Below, one piece after another: positions 53,783 to 64,000 of a stretch of DNA of 64,000 nt. The first letter of the stretch is position 1. The number at the start of each line of letters is the position of its first letter. Location of the stretch: positions 19,413,678 to 19,477,677 of the forward strand of contig OY754978.1 in the NCBI GenBank assembly GCA_963576475.1. The letters are read 5' to 3'. Position numbers and translations under genes: made by a program. The notes below the pieces were generated by a model. The model worked only from the letters and a program-made list of their open reading frames with translations, was not told where the DNA came from and did no database searches. The DNA is from Molanna angustata (taxonomy: Eukaryota > Arthropoda > Insecta > Trichoptera > Molannidae).

Positions 53783-54200
53783 TCAAATATTATTTTAACA
53801 TGCACCCAATGACAAGTTGCCACATTCTGGAGACTTACGATATTAATCGTCTCACAGATGCAGACTGATAACACAATTTTTTACCTACACAATTTTAGAT
53901 GGGTCAATTTTAGATTTTAGAATTTTATACACAATTTTAGATGGGTCGGTGGCAGAGCGGTTAGCGCGCTGGGCTAGTAATCCAGTGGTCGCGAGTTCGA
54001 ATCCGAATCCTGCCTCGACCGATTTCGTTCACCTAAGCACAAGCATTTATTTGCTTATTTTAGGGAACGTAGAAAGATGTATATGCACTTGTTTAACAAG
54101 GACATATTCATTTTTTATTTAAAAAAAATAAATTAAAAACTGTGTCTCGCTTGAATCAGCAGTCAGATACCTAACCAACTGAGCCACGAAGGCCGAAAAT
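53783..54200 (-). mobile_element. SINE S split by SINE T
   Basis: Minus-strand SINE S. Its 3' part is 53783-53878 (CACCCAATGACAAGTTGCC, TCTGGAGACTTACG, GCAGACTGATAACACAA) and its 5' part 54129-54200 (AAAAACTGTGTCTCGC, CCTAACCAACTGAGCC, ACGAAGGCC). In the intact copy at 16428-16582 these parts are adjacent. The T-arm and B box are also deleted from the 5' part. Confidence 0.75.
53879..54128 (+). mobile_element. SINE T inserted in SINE S (best preserved T copy)
   Basis: Head GGTCGGTGGCAGAGCGG at 53945, continuing TTAGCGCGCTGGG; anticodon loop CTAGTAA (AGT, Thr); T-arm GCGAGTTCGAATCC with an extra GAATCC copy; body TTCGTTCACCTAAGCAC and ACAAGGACATATTC; tail AAAAAAAATA. Upstream, the block ACACAATTTTAGATGGG is present more than once (53890-53945), a local amplification at the 5' border. 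The A and B boxes of an internal RNA polymerase III promoter are recognisable. Confidence 0.75.
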
Positions 54201-54321
54201 TGATAAAAAAAATATTGCATAAAGTAATCAACGCATGTCATACCTACTTATAAATTTGCTGTGCCAATTATATTAGTTGGATTTTTTTTCATTAAAAACT
54301 TACTTATGTTTTAATCATTAC

Positions 54322-54485
54322 AAGGTGGGGGAAGAGCGGTTAGCGCGCTGGGTTAGATATCCAGTGGTCGCGAGTTTGAATCCTGCCACTACTGATTTCG
54401 TTCACCTGTAGCAGAAACATTACTGTTTAGTTTAGGGAATGTATGAGGATGTATATGTACTTGTTACAAGGACATATTCACTGTT
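54322..54485 (+). mobile_element. SINE T, another copy
   Basis: GGGGAAGAGCGGTTAGCG, CTGGGTTAGATATCCAG (anticodon region altered), GCGAGTTTGAATCC (B box), TTCGTTCACCTGTAGC, then GGATGTATATGTACTTG and ACAAGGACATATTCAC. Same orientation as the previous copy, 200 bp away. Confidence 0.75.
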
Positions 54486-54489
54486 TTTT

Positions 54490-54784
54490 GTATTGTTTTT
54501 ACTTGTCCTATTTGCATATTACTCGATAATCAAGCGGGTGTGACGGTTAAACTCACACGTCACCAGCGAGTACTATTATAGCATCAGACCATCCCAACTT
54601 TTAAATAATTATTATGACGAAGTTAACAGATTATTTGTGCAAAGACATCCTAGAATTTTTCATAGATGACAACAAAGTGAATATGGAGAAAATTTTTTTT
54701 TCCCTATATTAGCTTGTTTGTCATCAATGAAAAATTCTAACTAGATTTTCTAGTCTTTGTATAAATACTCTAATAACTACTTCA
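54490..54784. other. Unassigned AT-rich sequence
   Basis: No recognisable feature, apart from a weak inverted pair around 54650 and 54735 (AGAATTTTTCAT and ATGAAAAATTCT). Confidence 0.35.
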
Positions 54785-55300
54785 TTGTTACTGTTTGAAA
54801 ATGTGCTTAGCACAAAACCGGGGTTTTTTTTTAACATGTCTACGTAGGGGACGCCAGCTATTAGGATTTGGGTCCATTTTACTCTTCCGAAGAAGCGCAC
54901 TACGTAGCGTTGGGAGGGGTTTGCAATCTAGAAAAGAGTTTATTAATTCGGATTTTAAAAAGACCCGGGTTGTACGAAGATGGAAACATAGAATTCGGAA
55001 GATCGTTCCACAGTCGGGCTGCTGTATTAATAAAGGAATTCGAGAAGCGACTTGTTCGTATATGTTGAAGGTCCACTGTGAATGGATGCTGCGATTGAGT
55101 GAAGCGAGTGACTCTGTTGCGAGTGGGTGGAGGAGGGACCAAAGATGCAAGTTCTTCTGAGCAATTCCCGTGGTAGTGACTATAGAATAAACTTAAAATA
55201 CCGACTCTGCGTCTGTGTTCTAGTGATTGCAATCCATCAGTCAGTGATGGATCATCAATCAGACGTATAGCACGCCTTTGGACAGCGTCGAGAAAAAAGT
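54785..55300 (-). pseudogene. Jockey-like LINE J2, C-terminal coding end
   Basis: On the minus strand from about 55296: FLDAVQRRAIRLIDDPSLTD, then GLQSLEHRRRVGILSLFYSH, YHGNCSEELASLVPPP, TRFTQSQHPFTVDL, RTSRFSNSFINTAARLWNDL and FKIRINKLFSRL, open to about 54900. S-L-x-H-R-R-x-V-x-x-L-x-x-F-Y-x-x-(Y/H)-x-G and T-S-R-(Y/F)-x-x-S-F-x-x-x-x-(A/T)-x-L-W-N-x-L-P are the conserved end of jockey-type insect LINEs. About 130 codons are uninterrupted. The reverse transcriptase catalytic part is missing. Related decayed copy: 37985-38150. Confidence 0.8.
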
Positions 55301-55955
55301 TTTGTGTTTTTAATATTAAAAAAAAAATATGTCATACTCATCACTAGTAACGTTGTATGAGTGAGAATGATGAGAAATAATAGGTTGGTACCTAACGAGA
55401 TAATGCCTTTGTAGGTGATCTTCAACGCAACGCGTTTGCATTAATTCTGTGTACCTACATTTTAATGGATTTGGGAGTCAAATTAATTGTGACAAAATGC
55501 GTAGCAAATAGGACATGCCTTAAAGGGGTTTCTCTACATTATGTGCTAAAAATTTAACGACTCTATTATCCACTGGAACCAAAATCCCCGGTCATTTTGG
55601 CCCCAATTTTAGTTTATGATATCTATTATATATAGTTAATAGAAGATACAATATTGTAGGTATCTAGATAATGATCCATATCTATTCTAAGTACCTACAG
55701 TAAGACATAGAAGCATTCAAATACTTCCAATATCTCGTCATTGTCAAAGTCATGACGAAAATTCATTTATTGTACATATTTTTAAATATATGACCTTGAA
55801 ATAAATGTTTACCTGATTAGAGACATAATAAGTTTCAAAGAAGTCTCTTAGTTGGTGATTTTTGATTTCAAAGTTGAAAATCATGAGAGATTCAACTTGG
55901 GCATACAAAATCGATAGAAACTTTATCGATCCGATTCCCTAAATTAAGGATAAAT
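55301..55955. other. Unassigned AT-rich sequence
   Basis: No recognisable gene or repeat. Confidence 0.35.
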
Positions 55956-55959
55956 GCTT

Positions 55960-56060
55960 GTATTTTAGGGTATAGTTTGGTATGCATTCTTCAACTATGT
56001 ATATATAAGTACAATCACCATTGACAGTTGGATCTCACGTGTTACATAGTTTATATAAAA
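55960..56060 (+). repeat. Repeat family G/H, H portion fragment
   Basis: GGTATAGTTTGGTATGCATTC, TTCAACTATG, then GACAGTTGGATCTCACG and TGTTACATAG match 22435-22510. Confidence 0.55.
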
Positions 56061-57080
56061 GCTGCAAGGATATAGAATATCTACGAAGCGAGGCCATAGG
56101 TGGTGGATTGGTTGCACAAAACTGGAGAAATCTTATTTATTAGTGAAGAGGATGCCTCTATCGGGGTCATATTATGGAAAGTAAAATACATAAGTATGCT
56201 GCAAGAATTTCATGATAGTACAATTTTGAACTTAGGACACCGACACAAAAAACAAACGACTTTCAATATAACCAGAGATATCGGGGTCGTTGTTACAATT
56301 TCGGTGTGAATACAATACGCTCACATAAACAAACAAAGACATAAATAAAAACAAATTTATGAATAACTTACATACATATGTAATGTCGTAAAATCTACAT
56401 CAGCTGCTGACATTGAAATCTAAACTGTTGCAAAGTATGTGTGTAAGTATCCACCTTTTACTGCCATAATTCACACAGGTAGGTAAGGTATTATCTATTA
56501 ACAACTGAAGATTTGTTTTCTTCTCATTTCTATATATCATTGTGTGCATTGTTTAGAGTTTTAGAGCCATAGAATAACCCCACGGTAATAAACATGGATT
56601 TGAGCTTGCATCCTACTTCGTGGACATATTTATTTTCCCTTTTCATAATGGCAACGTTCATTATTATTATTCCGTATATCTCCCGGCTAGGATGGGCGGT
56701 GACGAAAGCCATAAAATGTCCCTTTACAGCACAAAAACCAAAATTTGTTTTATTCCATGGCTCAGACACAGCCAGCAGCATGTTTGAGCCAAAATGAATT
56801 ATCGTTAATAAAATATCTAATGCATCGTATGACGGAGTCTGTTGGCTTTTATAGATACTTTGTCATATCATAGATGGCGTACTAGAAATACTTGCCACTT
56901 TTATACACACCGTTTTATATGTGTTTTTCTTTTGTCAAATTCCATCTTAGGATTTATTAAATACAATTTACTGATTTCTGTTCCAAAAAGATTTATTTTA
57001 CGTTTTACAGGCCGACGTTTCAGATAATAAGGTCAATATACTCTGAATATATGGAGATTTTTTATTTTTATTGACAATAA
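56061..57080. other. Unassigned sequence
   Basis: No supportable gene. The minus-strand frame at 56530-56781 (with EVGCKLKSMFITVGLFYGSK) could be a trace of a LINE thumb region but is too weak to call. Confidence 0.3.
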
Positions 57081-57084
57081 CACC

Positions 57085-57370
57085 TTAATAGAGACGAAGT
57101 TGGGATACTATAGAAGAACCAGGAACTTAGGCACCTACAGGGCCTACGACCTGTTATCGGCTGGTTTACGTGATCACTTTATGCGCTTGCGCAACGATCA
57201 CCAATTATGCCTTTATTGAGTTCCCTTATCAATGTAATATTTTTGAAAGTTCTATATATTTGTATAATGTGTAAACATTTCACCTGAATAATACGAAATT
57301 ATACTATTGCCATCTATGAGGTAACGAAGAAATCTTTTTGTAACGCCATCCATTGAGAAGTTGATTTAGG
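57085..57370 (+). mobile_element. MITE family B, long copy
   Basis: TAATAGAGACGAAGTTGGG, GAACCAGGAACTTAGGC, CCTACAGGGCCTACGAC, GCGCTTGCGCAACGATC, TTATTGAGTTCCCTTATC, then TTGCCATCTATGAGGTAACG and CGCCATCCATTGAG. One arm is complete, the inverted right arm is missing. Confidence 0.7.
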
Positions 57371-57374
57371 GATT

Positions 57375-58470
57375 TTTTATATTTTTATTTTAACTATAAG
57401 TATGTTAAAACAGCTATGAACAATTTTACAAAACGAAGTACATTAAAATTTACATAATATTCGTGGTTTATGCAATTTTTATGTGTTTTAAATAATGATA
57501 TCAATAAATAAATTGGGGATTTATGTATTGTATTTTGAAAATTTCATCACAATGTATCTGTGTGTGTGTGCTGTGTACTATATACTATTTACGGCGTGTT
57601 TATTCTACTTTATCGATTATAGACTAAAGTACTCATTCGATTCTTTAAAAAAAAATGTATCTAATACTCGTTTCAACCCCATTAGTTTTTGAAGAATATC
57701 TGATGAGCGCATCTCAATTTTTTTGATCTGTCATATACCTAAATGGCGTTGGCGTTTATCAAGTTTTCATACTAAAAATTAAAATCAAAAATAATTTAAC
57801 AAACTCTTTTCATAAATATTCTGCAGATTTTTCCTTCAAAATTTTAATACTTTGTGGTGTGACTTGGTAGCGAAGAGTATAGCGTAAGCCACAACCCACT
57901 CGTTTTTATTAATATTACGACTATAAACACGATGAATGTTATTTAAATTTGTTATTTTTGTAACTACCTGGTTCATGATATCCAAAAACATAATTTAGTA
58001 TTATATCACTAAGAGAATGGGGGTTCTACGAAACCGGTAGTGATAAAAACTACAGTAAAATGGATGTTATATAAATAAATTATTGTTTTAATTCATATTA
58101 AAAATGTACTTCCATAATGTCAACGTCTTCACCGTCGAATATTTATGTATCAAACAGTACCGTCAGTACCGTCAGAACAAAGAACTGCATATAAATATTT
58201 TATTTAAATAAGTCAGAAGTGGTACTTCTAGCTGTTATACATATATAATATTACCATATTAATGTTTTATTGCAACTATTCTAAATGTAAATTGGAGTAA
58301 TTTTTGCACGTTGATACAATAAATCCTATCTAATCGTGTTTCATTACAAAATCAACAAAATTTATGGATTGCATATCAAAACTAGGAATATAAAATTTTA
58401 CCATCTTACACTATTGTTCTGTTGAACTTTTAACTCTCAGCTATTATGGAATAATGGGGAGTCGTGATTG
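57375..58470. other. Unassigned AT-rich sequence
   Basis: No recognisable gene or repeat. Short open frames look like chance. Confidence 0.35.
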
Positions 58471-58474
58471 CAAA

Positions 58475-58790
58475 ATTTTAGCTGTGAGGTACCGGCTTAG
58501 AATAGTGCTTCCACTCTTTTCTATTATTGTTTTCGAGTGTCCCGTAAGAGCCGGGTAATCGAAAATACAACAGGCAACAATAACATCTCACATAGTTCAG
58601 CAATGAGGTTCACCACCCATTCTGAATATAGTGCCTTTTTAGGTGAGACGAGACTGGTGTGTGGGTATACATAGATATGTTGTGCTCCCTTTTATAAGGC
58701 AATGCACACCCGCACACCTTTCGCTGGTTACCCCACATTGTGGCATATGCTGTGATGGTGTGAATGAATGAATGAGTGATTGCAAAATAA
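58475..58790 (-). repeat. Repeat family C, copy 3 (inverted, full)
   Basis: GAGGTACCGGCTTAGAATAG, GTAAGAGCCGGGTAATCG, AATGAGGTTCACCACCC, CACCTTTCGCTGGTTACC and the terminal GAATGAATGAATGAG run mirror 4104-4400 throughout. Confidence 0.65.
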
Positions 58791-58959
58791 AAAAAAATCA
58801 CACTGAATTGACAACCACCTTTTTTATGTCAGATAAAAAGCGTATCATGTGGAATTGTACCAGTGTTCAAACTGTGAGTTTCGTCGTGATGTTTTGTTGT
58901 TCAAGTGGCATATTATGAGGCCATATAAATCTATGTCAAAACGCTAAGTAAAATAATGA

Positions 58960-59118
58960 ATATATCCTTGTAACAAGTACATATACATCCTCGTACATTC
59001 CCTAAATTAAGCATAAATACTTGTGCTATAAGTGAACGAAATCAGTCTTGACAGGATTCAAACTCGCGACTACTGGATTACAAAATCAGGGCGCTAACCG
59101 CTCTGCCGCCACTCATCT
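58960..59118 (-). mobile_element. SINE T, full-length diverged copy
   Basis: Minus strand. The head GGCAGAGCGGTTAGCGC is followed by an altered anticodon arm (CTGATTTTGTAATCCAG), a degraded B box (GAGTTTGAATCC), the body TTCACTTATAGCACAAG, and the 3' end ATGTACTTGTTACAAGG. Confidence 0.7.
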
Positions 59119-59119
59119 C

Positions 59120-59680
59120 ATGACCCATTAAAACCGCCTAATACACTATGAAGTTACGTGTCAGTAAGAGTTACTATCGCGTACGTTAAAAAGGGTTCAT
59201 ACGTGATTTCAACTATCGGAAACCTAAAATTTATTGATTTTTTACATTTTAAGAACAAATCTGAATTCTGGTTCGACCGGCGAAATCAAAACCCCAGTGA
59301 TTACCCATACCATGGATATAATAATTATTATATGGAGTTCTACAATATATTTTGATGTCATAGAACTCCATACGATAATTATATACATGATATGGGTAAT
59401 CACTAGGGTTTTGATTTCGCCGGTCGATCCAGACTTGCCCCCCTGATTTTAAATGAGAAAACTATCACGGACATTCATTTTGATTTTATGATCTCTGTAA
59501 GCACATAAAAGACTGTCTTATCCACGACAAATAGTTATGGAGTAATTAAAAAAAATGCTTTAAAAAGGGATATTTTTAGGAGAATTTATGCTGAGTTTTA
59601 AGTTTGTGTGTCAAACATTCACTGGAGAAAGGTTCAAAATACTTATGTATTTTATAGAAACACATATATGAGAAATTTTA
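59120..59680 (-). repeat. Repeat family E, copy split by MITE A
   Basis: 59125-59260 and 59445-59680 together match 8490-8878 inverted (ACTATGAAGTTACGTGTCAG, GGAAACCTAAAATTTATTG, TTTTAAGAACAAAT | then ATTCATTTTGATTTTATG, GTTATGGAGTAATT). The intervening 59261-59444 has no counterpart in the other copy. Confidence 0.7.
59261..59444. mobile_element. MITE family A, copy 4, inserted in repeat E
   Basis: Left end near CTGAATTCTGGTTCGACCGG, right end CGGTCGATCCAGACTTGCC then CCCCCTG. The arms are nearly perfect inverted copies, with the centre ATATAATAATTATTATATGG. Comparison with the empty copy of repeat E gives the boundaries to within a few bases. Confidence 0.75.
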
Positions 59681-59928
59681 TTTCCTATTGGGCTATTTAG
59701 TTTTATATGCCCTGATAAGACTTACGTCGTTTTCCTTTTTATGATCTCTCAACAGCCCAAACTTCAATTCGATAGACTTTTATATTCATATCAATTGTAT
59801 AAATTAGAATATTTATGTTATTAAATAAGATTTAAAAGTGCATTAAATTAGAGCTTATTAATTTTCCATAATCATCCATTGATTTAGATTCTCTGTTATT
59901 TTATCTGTCAAAACATTCAAACTGCACT

Positions 59929-60150
59929 CTTCTTCTTCTTCTTGTGTCATGTCAGGTCTCCCCGAGAAAGCCTCCCTGACCTGTGTAATGCAAAACAGCT
60001 ACTCCACAGTTCCCATACCGGTCCATTCCCGGATGTTTTGCAGTCAGGAAAGCTGCCTTCTTCCAACCCCTCTCCGACCATCAATCTCCACCTTCATGAC
60101 GAGCTGAACACTGAACATACTTCTCACCTCTGAGAATATGGCCGAAGTAC
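59929..60150 (-). pseudogene. RTE-type LINE C-terminal relic with (GAA)n tail
   Basis: Minus strand: GRRGVGRRQLS, then LQNIREWTGMGTVE and FCITQVREAFSGRPDMTQ, followed by a (GAA)n run corresponding to CTTCTTCTTCTTCTTG at 59929-59945. G-(K/R)-R-(S/G)-x-G-R-(R/Q)-x-x-(S/T)-W-x-x-N-(I/L)-R-x-W and the simple-repeat tail fit an RTE-type element. Stops are present. Confidence 0.55.
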
Positions 60151-60179
60151 AACAACACTTTACGGAGCAACAAACTACA

Positions 60180-62480
60180 GTAACAATCTTAAAATTTGAG
60201 ATTATTTAATTTATATACAAAAATGTATTAAGAGAATGTGAAACCTTTAAGGATATTTATTTATTTTTATTTTATTTATTTAACATAATAATTTTATAAT
60301 ACAAATGAAGATATAATTCACTAGTAATTTAGTATTTTTACAAATTTTTCTTTGCAGCGCCTCATCAAAAAGATCCATCAATCGTGAAAAAAAGCAATCG
60401 TGTGCTTGATGAGGGAATCACTTATAAAAAAAAATAAAAAATATCAATAGAAAGCAATTAAACAAAGTCAACATAAAGTAATTAAATCAAATCATACATG
60501 AACAAAAAATCAAATAAACATTAAAAAAGTTTGAAAATAAATGAAAATGAGGAATACACAAATGAGAAAACATATCAAAATACATATGCAAATAAAAAAA
60601 GGAAATACATGAAAATAATTGAAAAATGAGGAAGATAGACGATTCAAACTTATGAAAACACATATTCAAAAATAAAATACTGGCAATTGAAACAAATCAA
60701 ACAACAAAATCGAAAACTACTATTTTAGAATGTTAAGAGCAATTTTAATTTTTGTTTAAATTTTTAAATTCCTTTATCTGTTTTAATTCATTTGAGAGGC
60801 AATAAAATGTAAACAGATTATACACATCTATAATCTGTTTGATAATTTTTTGTGTCCTCTCTCCTGCCCCGACCGATCGATTGGGGCTGTTTACGATCGA
60901 TTTCAAATTGATGTCGTATGTGTAAAGTATGTATATACATTATGTTAGAGCTGATTATTTTACCATAGACATACGTTGATTTTTTCTCTATAATTTCAAC
61001 TGTCAAAATTTTTTTGACTTCTGTTTAAAGAATAAATACAATTAAATGTACTTTATAAAAATGAATCATAGATTCAAGAAGAAAAAATATACTATCTATG
61101 TTAATGTGTAGTGGAGAGTGTAGTATTGGACACATCCCACTCGTTTTGTTTTGTACCAGTTAAGTAGGTGCAGTATCCCGGGGAATGGCACCTTATTATT
61201 TTTACAACTGGTACTTATTCCCTTACATTTTTAATGGCGAGTGTTATATATGCGCGCAAATGTCAAATGCAGCGATTCTTTTCATAAATAATATTTTACA
61301 ACATTTTATGCATTGATCATTGTGTGTTTTTATGTGTGTATCCGTCAACCGTCACTCTTTTGACAGAGTTTTATTGCTTTCTCTAGAAAAAATATATATT
61401 ACGTGTAGGGTGTTCGTAAAGTGGCACAACAAATATTCACTAAGTCATTCAAATTTAAATCCATTATTGAATTTTTAATGAATAATAGATATATTTATTT
61501 TATTAGATTAAATTTTTCAAAGCTCACTCAGTGTTGACTTTTATTCCATCGAGTAATTTTTCACTTGCATTTTATTCAAATTTGTAAGTAAATAATATGT
61601 AGATATCCGTAGTTAATATGTATGCATATTTTGCTTTACTCAAAAATAACCAGAAATTCTTGAAAAAAAAATTGTAGGTATTAAATTATTAAAAATATTT
61701 TATTTGTTTTTGATTTGAATTGTTTATCTCTCCTGTTTTATAAATTGTTTTGTATTTTTTTGTTTTTTTTTTCTGATTGTTTTTTGTTTTAATTTACTTT
61801 TTTTCTCATTGTTTCTTGTATTGATTTGTTTTATTTATCACGAGATCTATTTTATTTATATGCAGATTACTTTGTTATTTAAATATTCTCTTTGTTTTTG
61901 TTATATTGAAATTGTTTTGTACTTGATGAAAATAAAATGAAATCATTGTAAAATAGTATAATACCTTTTATTGTATTGTACATAAGAGCATAATTTGATT
62001 GTGGAGTAACTATGTAATTGCAGTGTACGAGAGACCTTGCACTGAAAAACTTTTTATACATTTAAGTATAAAAATAATGTAGGTATTTTAGATTATTAAA
62101 AAAAAAAAATAATAAAAACATTAGTTTTGACCGTATCATATATTGTGGATAATTAAATTAGTAATTTTTGTGTCAAGTTAAGAATTTATTGGTTCTTTAT
62201 TTATAGGAAGAACTTTTCTTATAATATATGTTTATTTACCAACCTTTTTACATATTAAGAGGCATAACCAATTAACATAATGTAGGTACGTAAATATTGT
62301 CAAAAAATACGAGGACGATGTGTAAACTATAATTATTTTGTTGCAAAATTGCAAAAAGTAAAGTATTATTTGTTATTATATGTGGCTCTATAAAAATAAG
62401 CCAGTTTTATTATGATTATTAATTCATCAAAACTGATCGATATTTTTTAATCTTGTGATCGTATATAAATAACTTATTCA
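60180..62480. other. Unassigned AT-rich sequence
   Basis: About 2.3 kb without a supportable gene. TTTATTTATTTTTATTTTAT at 60246-60275 followed by A-rich DNA to about 60700 may be the reversed 3' end of a LINE, but no family signature was found. 61680-61860 is T-rich simple sequence. Confidence 0.35.
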
Positions 62481-62508
62481 TGCTATTCAAAATATCATCA
62501 CGTCCCAG

Positions 62509-62670
62509 AGGTCTTGTGCCCACAGGGACCCCTGGACCAAGGCAGGGATCGGTAGTCAATGTCATGATCTGAATATGTTGAATGCTTCTGATGACTGGGG
62601 AGTCCGCTGCTGCAGAAGAAGGCTTGGAAATCCATTGTTCAGCTCTGCTGGAGTTGTACGATCATCGCAA
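62509..62670 (+). CDS. Candidate internal coding exon, unidentified
   Basis: An acceptor-like ATCACGTCCCAG (ending 62508) and a strong donor-like CAA/GTAAGTAAG (donor at 62671) border exactly 162 bp, 54 open codons in one frame. The peptide starts RSCAHRDPWTKAGIGSQCHD, continues LNMLNASDDWGVRCCRRRLG and ends NPLFSSAGVVRSSQ. It is cysteine- and arginine-rich, and the DNA is about half G+C in a very AT-rich setting. No family was recognised. No matching exon is visible on either side. A repeat fragment is the main alternative; the RSSQ/GTAAGT border resembles the ESSQ/GTAAGT border near 51330, which might mean a shared repeat. Confidence 0.25.
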
Positions 62671-62674
62671 GTAA

Positions 62675-64000
62675 GTAAGAAAGTATGATATTCAATAATA
62701 TAACATACCTTTCAATTGTAAGTACACTTTCTGAACGTCCTATACTATGAACAGCTGTGAGGCATTGCCAATTGCCACATAGTACTGCCGGCTTTGCATG
62801 GGGCAAACTTTTTAGTATCGACGTCTTTCACGCACTGTATTTTGTTAATATCGTATAGGGCGCAGAAATAAAATGTTCGCATCCACTGGATTACAGCTTA
62901 TTAAATTAATAGCTACTTTTTATAAAGGTTCTTCATCCAGGTTCAATTTTTGATGATTCGACTACAAATTTGTTGTTTGAACCATCTTTCAGGGATCAAA
63001 AGATATTTTAATAAAAAAAATGTATGTTATATTAGGATTATGGAAGTATTATGAATACATTTTAAGCAAATTGTAAAAGGATATGAACAAATAAAAAATC
63101 AGTCTTAATAAAAATGTAGGTACATAATATAAAATTAATAAATAAAAAAAAACCCTTAATATAAAATGAATAAATAAAAGGAGGACGCAAAAAAAGGAAG
63201 CTAGTTAAATGATACCTAATAGTACCTATATGATATAACTTATTATATTTTTTCTTCGAAAGTTTATTCAAACAAAGCGAACATGAGTAAGTAAGGCAAC
63301 GGTTTGTGAAGTTATATTTCTTCTGCCTACCCCATTATGGACATGAAATGTTTTTTTTAAGAATATACATATGTAGGTATTAGCAATATGATTTTTAAAA
63401 GACCGAACAAATCTCTTCTCCCTTTTTCTATTATTCCAAAAAATGCCATGTCAAAACGGATTTGGTTCAGACGGAGAATTTGGTTCGATTTGAAATTATA
63501 CTCCCGTTTATATTATAAACCTGCGTCCTGGGTTTGATATCCAGCAGAGACGAATTCATTTAAAATTATTTCTCGCGCAAATATTGCTTCTCTGTACTGG
63601 ATACCCAAAAAGAAATCGTTATTTGCACAGGGTTTAAAGGAATAAATGAAGATAACACTTGTTAATGTGAAGATAATATGCTGTGAATGTAGAAAAATGT
63701 TTTGGGTTATGATTGCCTATACCAAATACAAAAACACGTGATTAGAAATATAACGTGTTACAAAATAACGAAGTTGTTAGTAGTGTTGTTTTTATATCTT
63801 TGGCGGTGAGAATGATTGCAGCAGGAAATAGAAATTAACCCCAAGGATAAAAAGACATGTGTAGTTTTTTTTAACATTCATTGGTTGTCTGAATCCGGAA
63901 TCAATAAACAGGAAGTACACAGTTCCCCCGGCAGGCACCGCATTAGGCAATTCCATCCCTATATACCTATTATGATATTCCCATGCATTCAATCAAGGAA
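62675..64000. other. Unassigned AT-rich sequence
   Basis: No recognisable gene, repeat family or structured element. Short open frames at 63062-63271 and 63792-63992 (minus) show no known likeness. Confidence 0.35.

Noticed and set aside
54795..55160. 121-codon open frame on the plus strand
   Set aside because: Antisense shadow of the jockey-like LINE end that is clear on the minus strand.
56530..56781. Possible LINE thumb region (GLFYGSKT)
   Set aside because: Too short and without the expected neighbouring motifs; kept as unassigned.

Overview
The window looks like AT-rich, repeat-dominated intergenic or intronic DNA from an insect nuclear genome, most likely a moth or butterfly. Three things support this: the high A+T content, the scattered GTAGGTACCTAC-type motifs that I associate with lepidopteran DNA, and the retrotransposon content (RTE, jockey-like, R1-like and R4/Dong-like non-LTR elements plus tRNA-derived SINEs). 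No host protein-coding gene can be supported with confidence. Two short open stretches with splice-like borders (19861-19977, minus strand; 62509-62670, plus strand) are the only candidates for host exons, and both are weak. I see no functional tRNA, no rRNA, no CRISPR array and no bacterial-type operon.

Most of what can be named is transposon debris, nearly all 5'-truncated. RTE-type C-terminal fragments lie at 10310-10440, 10745-11240, 16951-17065, 25845-26222, 31398-31786, 36270-37050, 41157-41349, 49740-49975 and 59930-60150. Jockey- or CR1-like tails lie at 8886-9184, 24190-24790, 27650-28000, 37600-38150, 40717-41818 and 54785-55300. R1-like tails lie at 47129-47746 and 52337-53735. Three fragments of one element with a zinc knuckle and/or a restriction-like endonuclease domain (6302-6650, 13335-13735, 29411-30486) each start beside a (TAA)n run, which matches the known target of Dong (R4 clade). 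The copy at 29385-30341 keeps an open 318-codon frame.

Short non-autonomous elements form several families that recur in the window: a tRNA-Thr-like SINE (T), a second tRNA-derived SINE (S), a third SINE with a (GAA)n tail (D), a near-palindromic MITE ending in CAGGGGGGCAAGTC (A), an inverted-repeat element (B), and repeats named here C, E, F and G/H.

The most informative structures are nested insertions whose order can be read. At 46921-48590 a SINE was split by a hAT-type element with an 8-bp target duplication, and the hAT was then split by an R1-like LINE with a perfect 16-bp duplication. At 40717-41818 a jockey-like LINE was split by an RTE tail with a 15-bp duplication. At 4480-5010 repeat G/H was split by SINE D with a 17-bp duplication. 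Repeat E is split by MITE A at 59261-59444, and SINE S by SINE T at 53879-54128. Other notable structures are an apparently perfect 361-bp tandem duplication beside a foldback element (18820-19668), a GC-rich 311-bp tandem pair (52340-52963), a bulge-free 113-bp hairpin (28955-29067), a three-unit minisatellite (43590-43990) and a (AAAT)n tract of about 225 bp (35495-35720).
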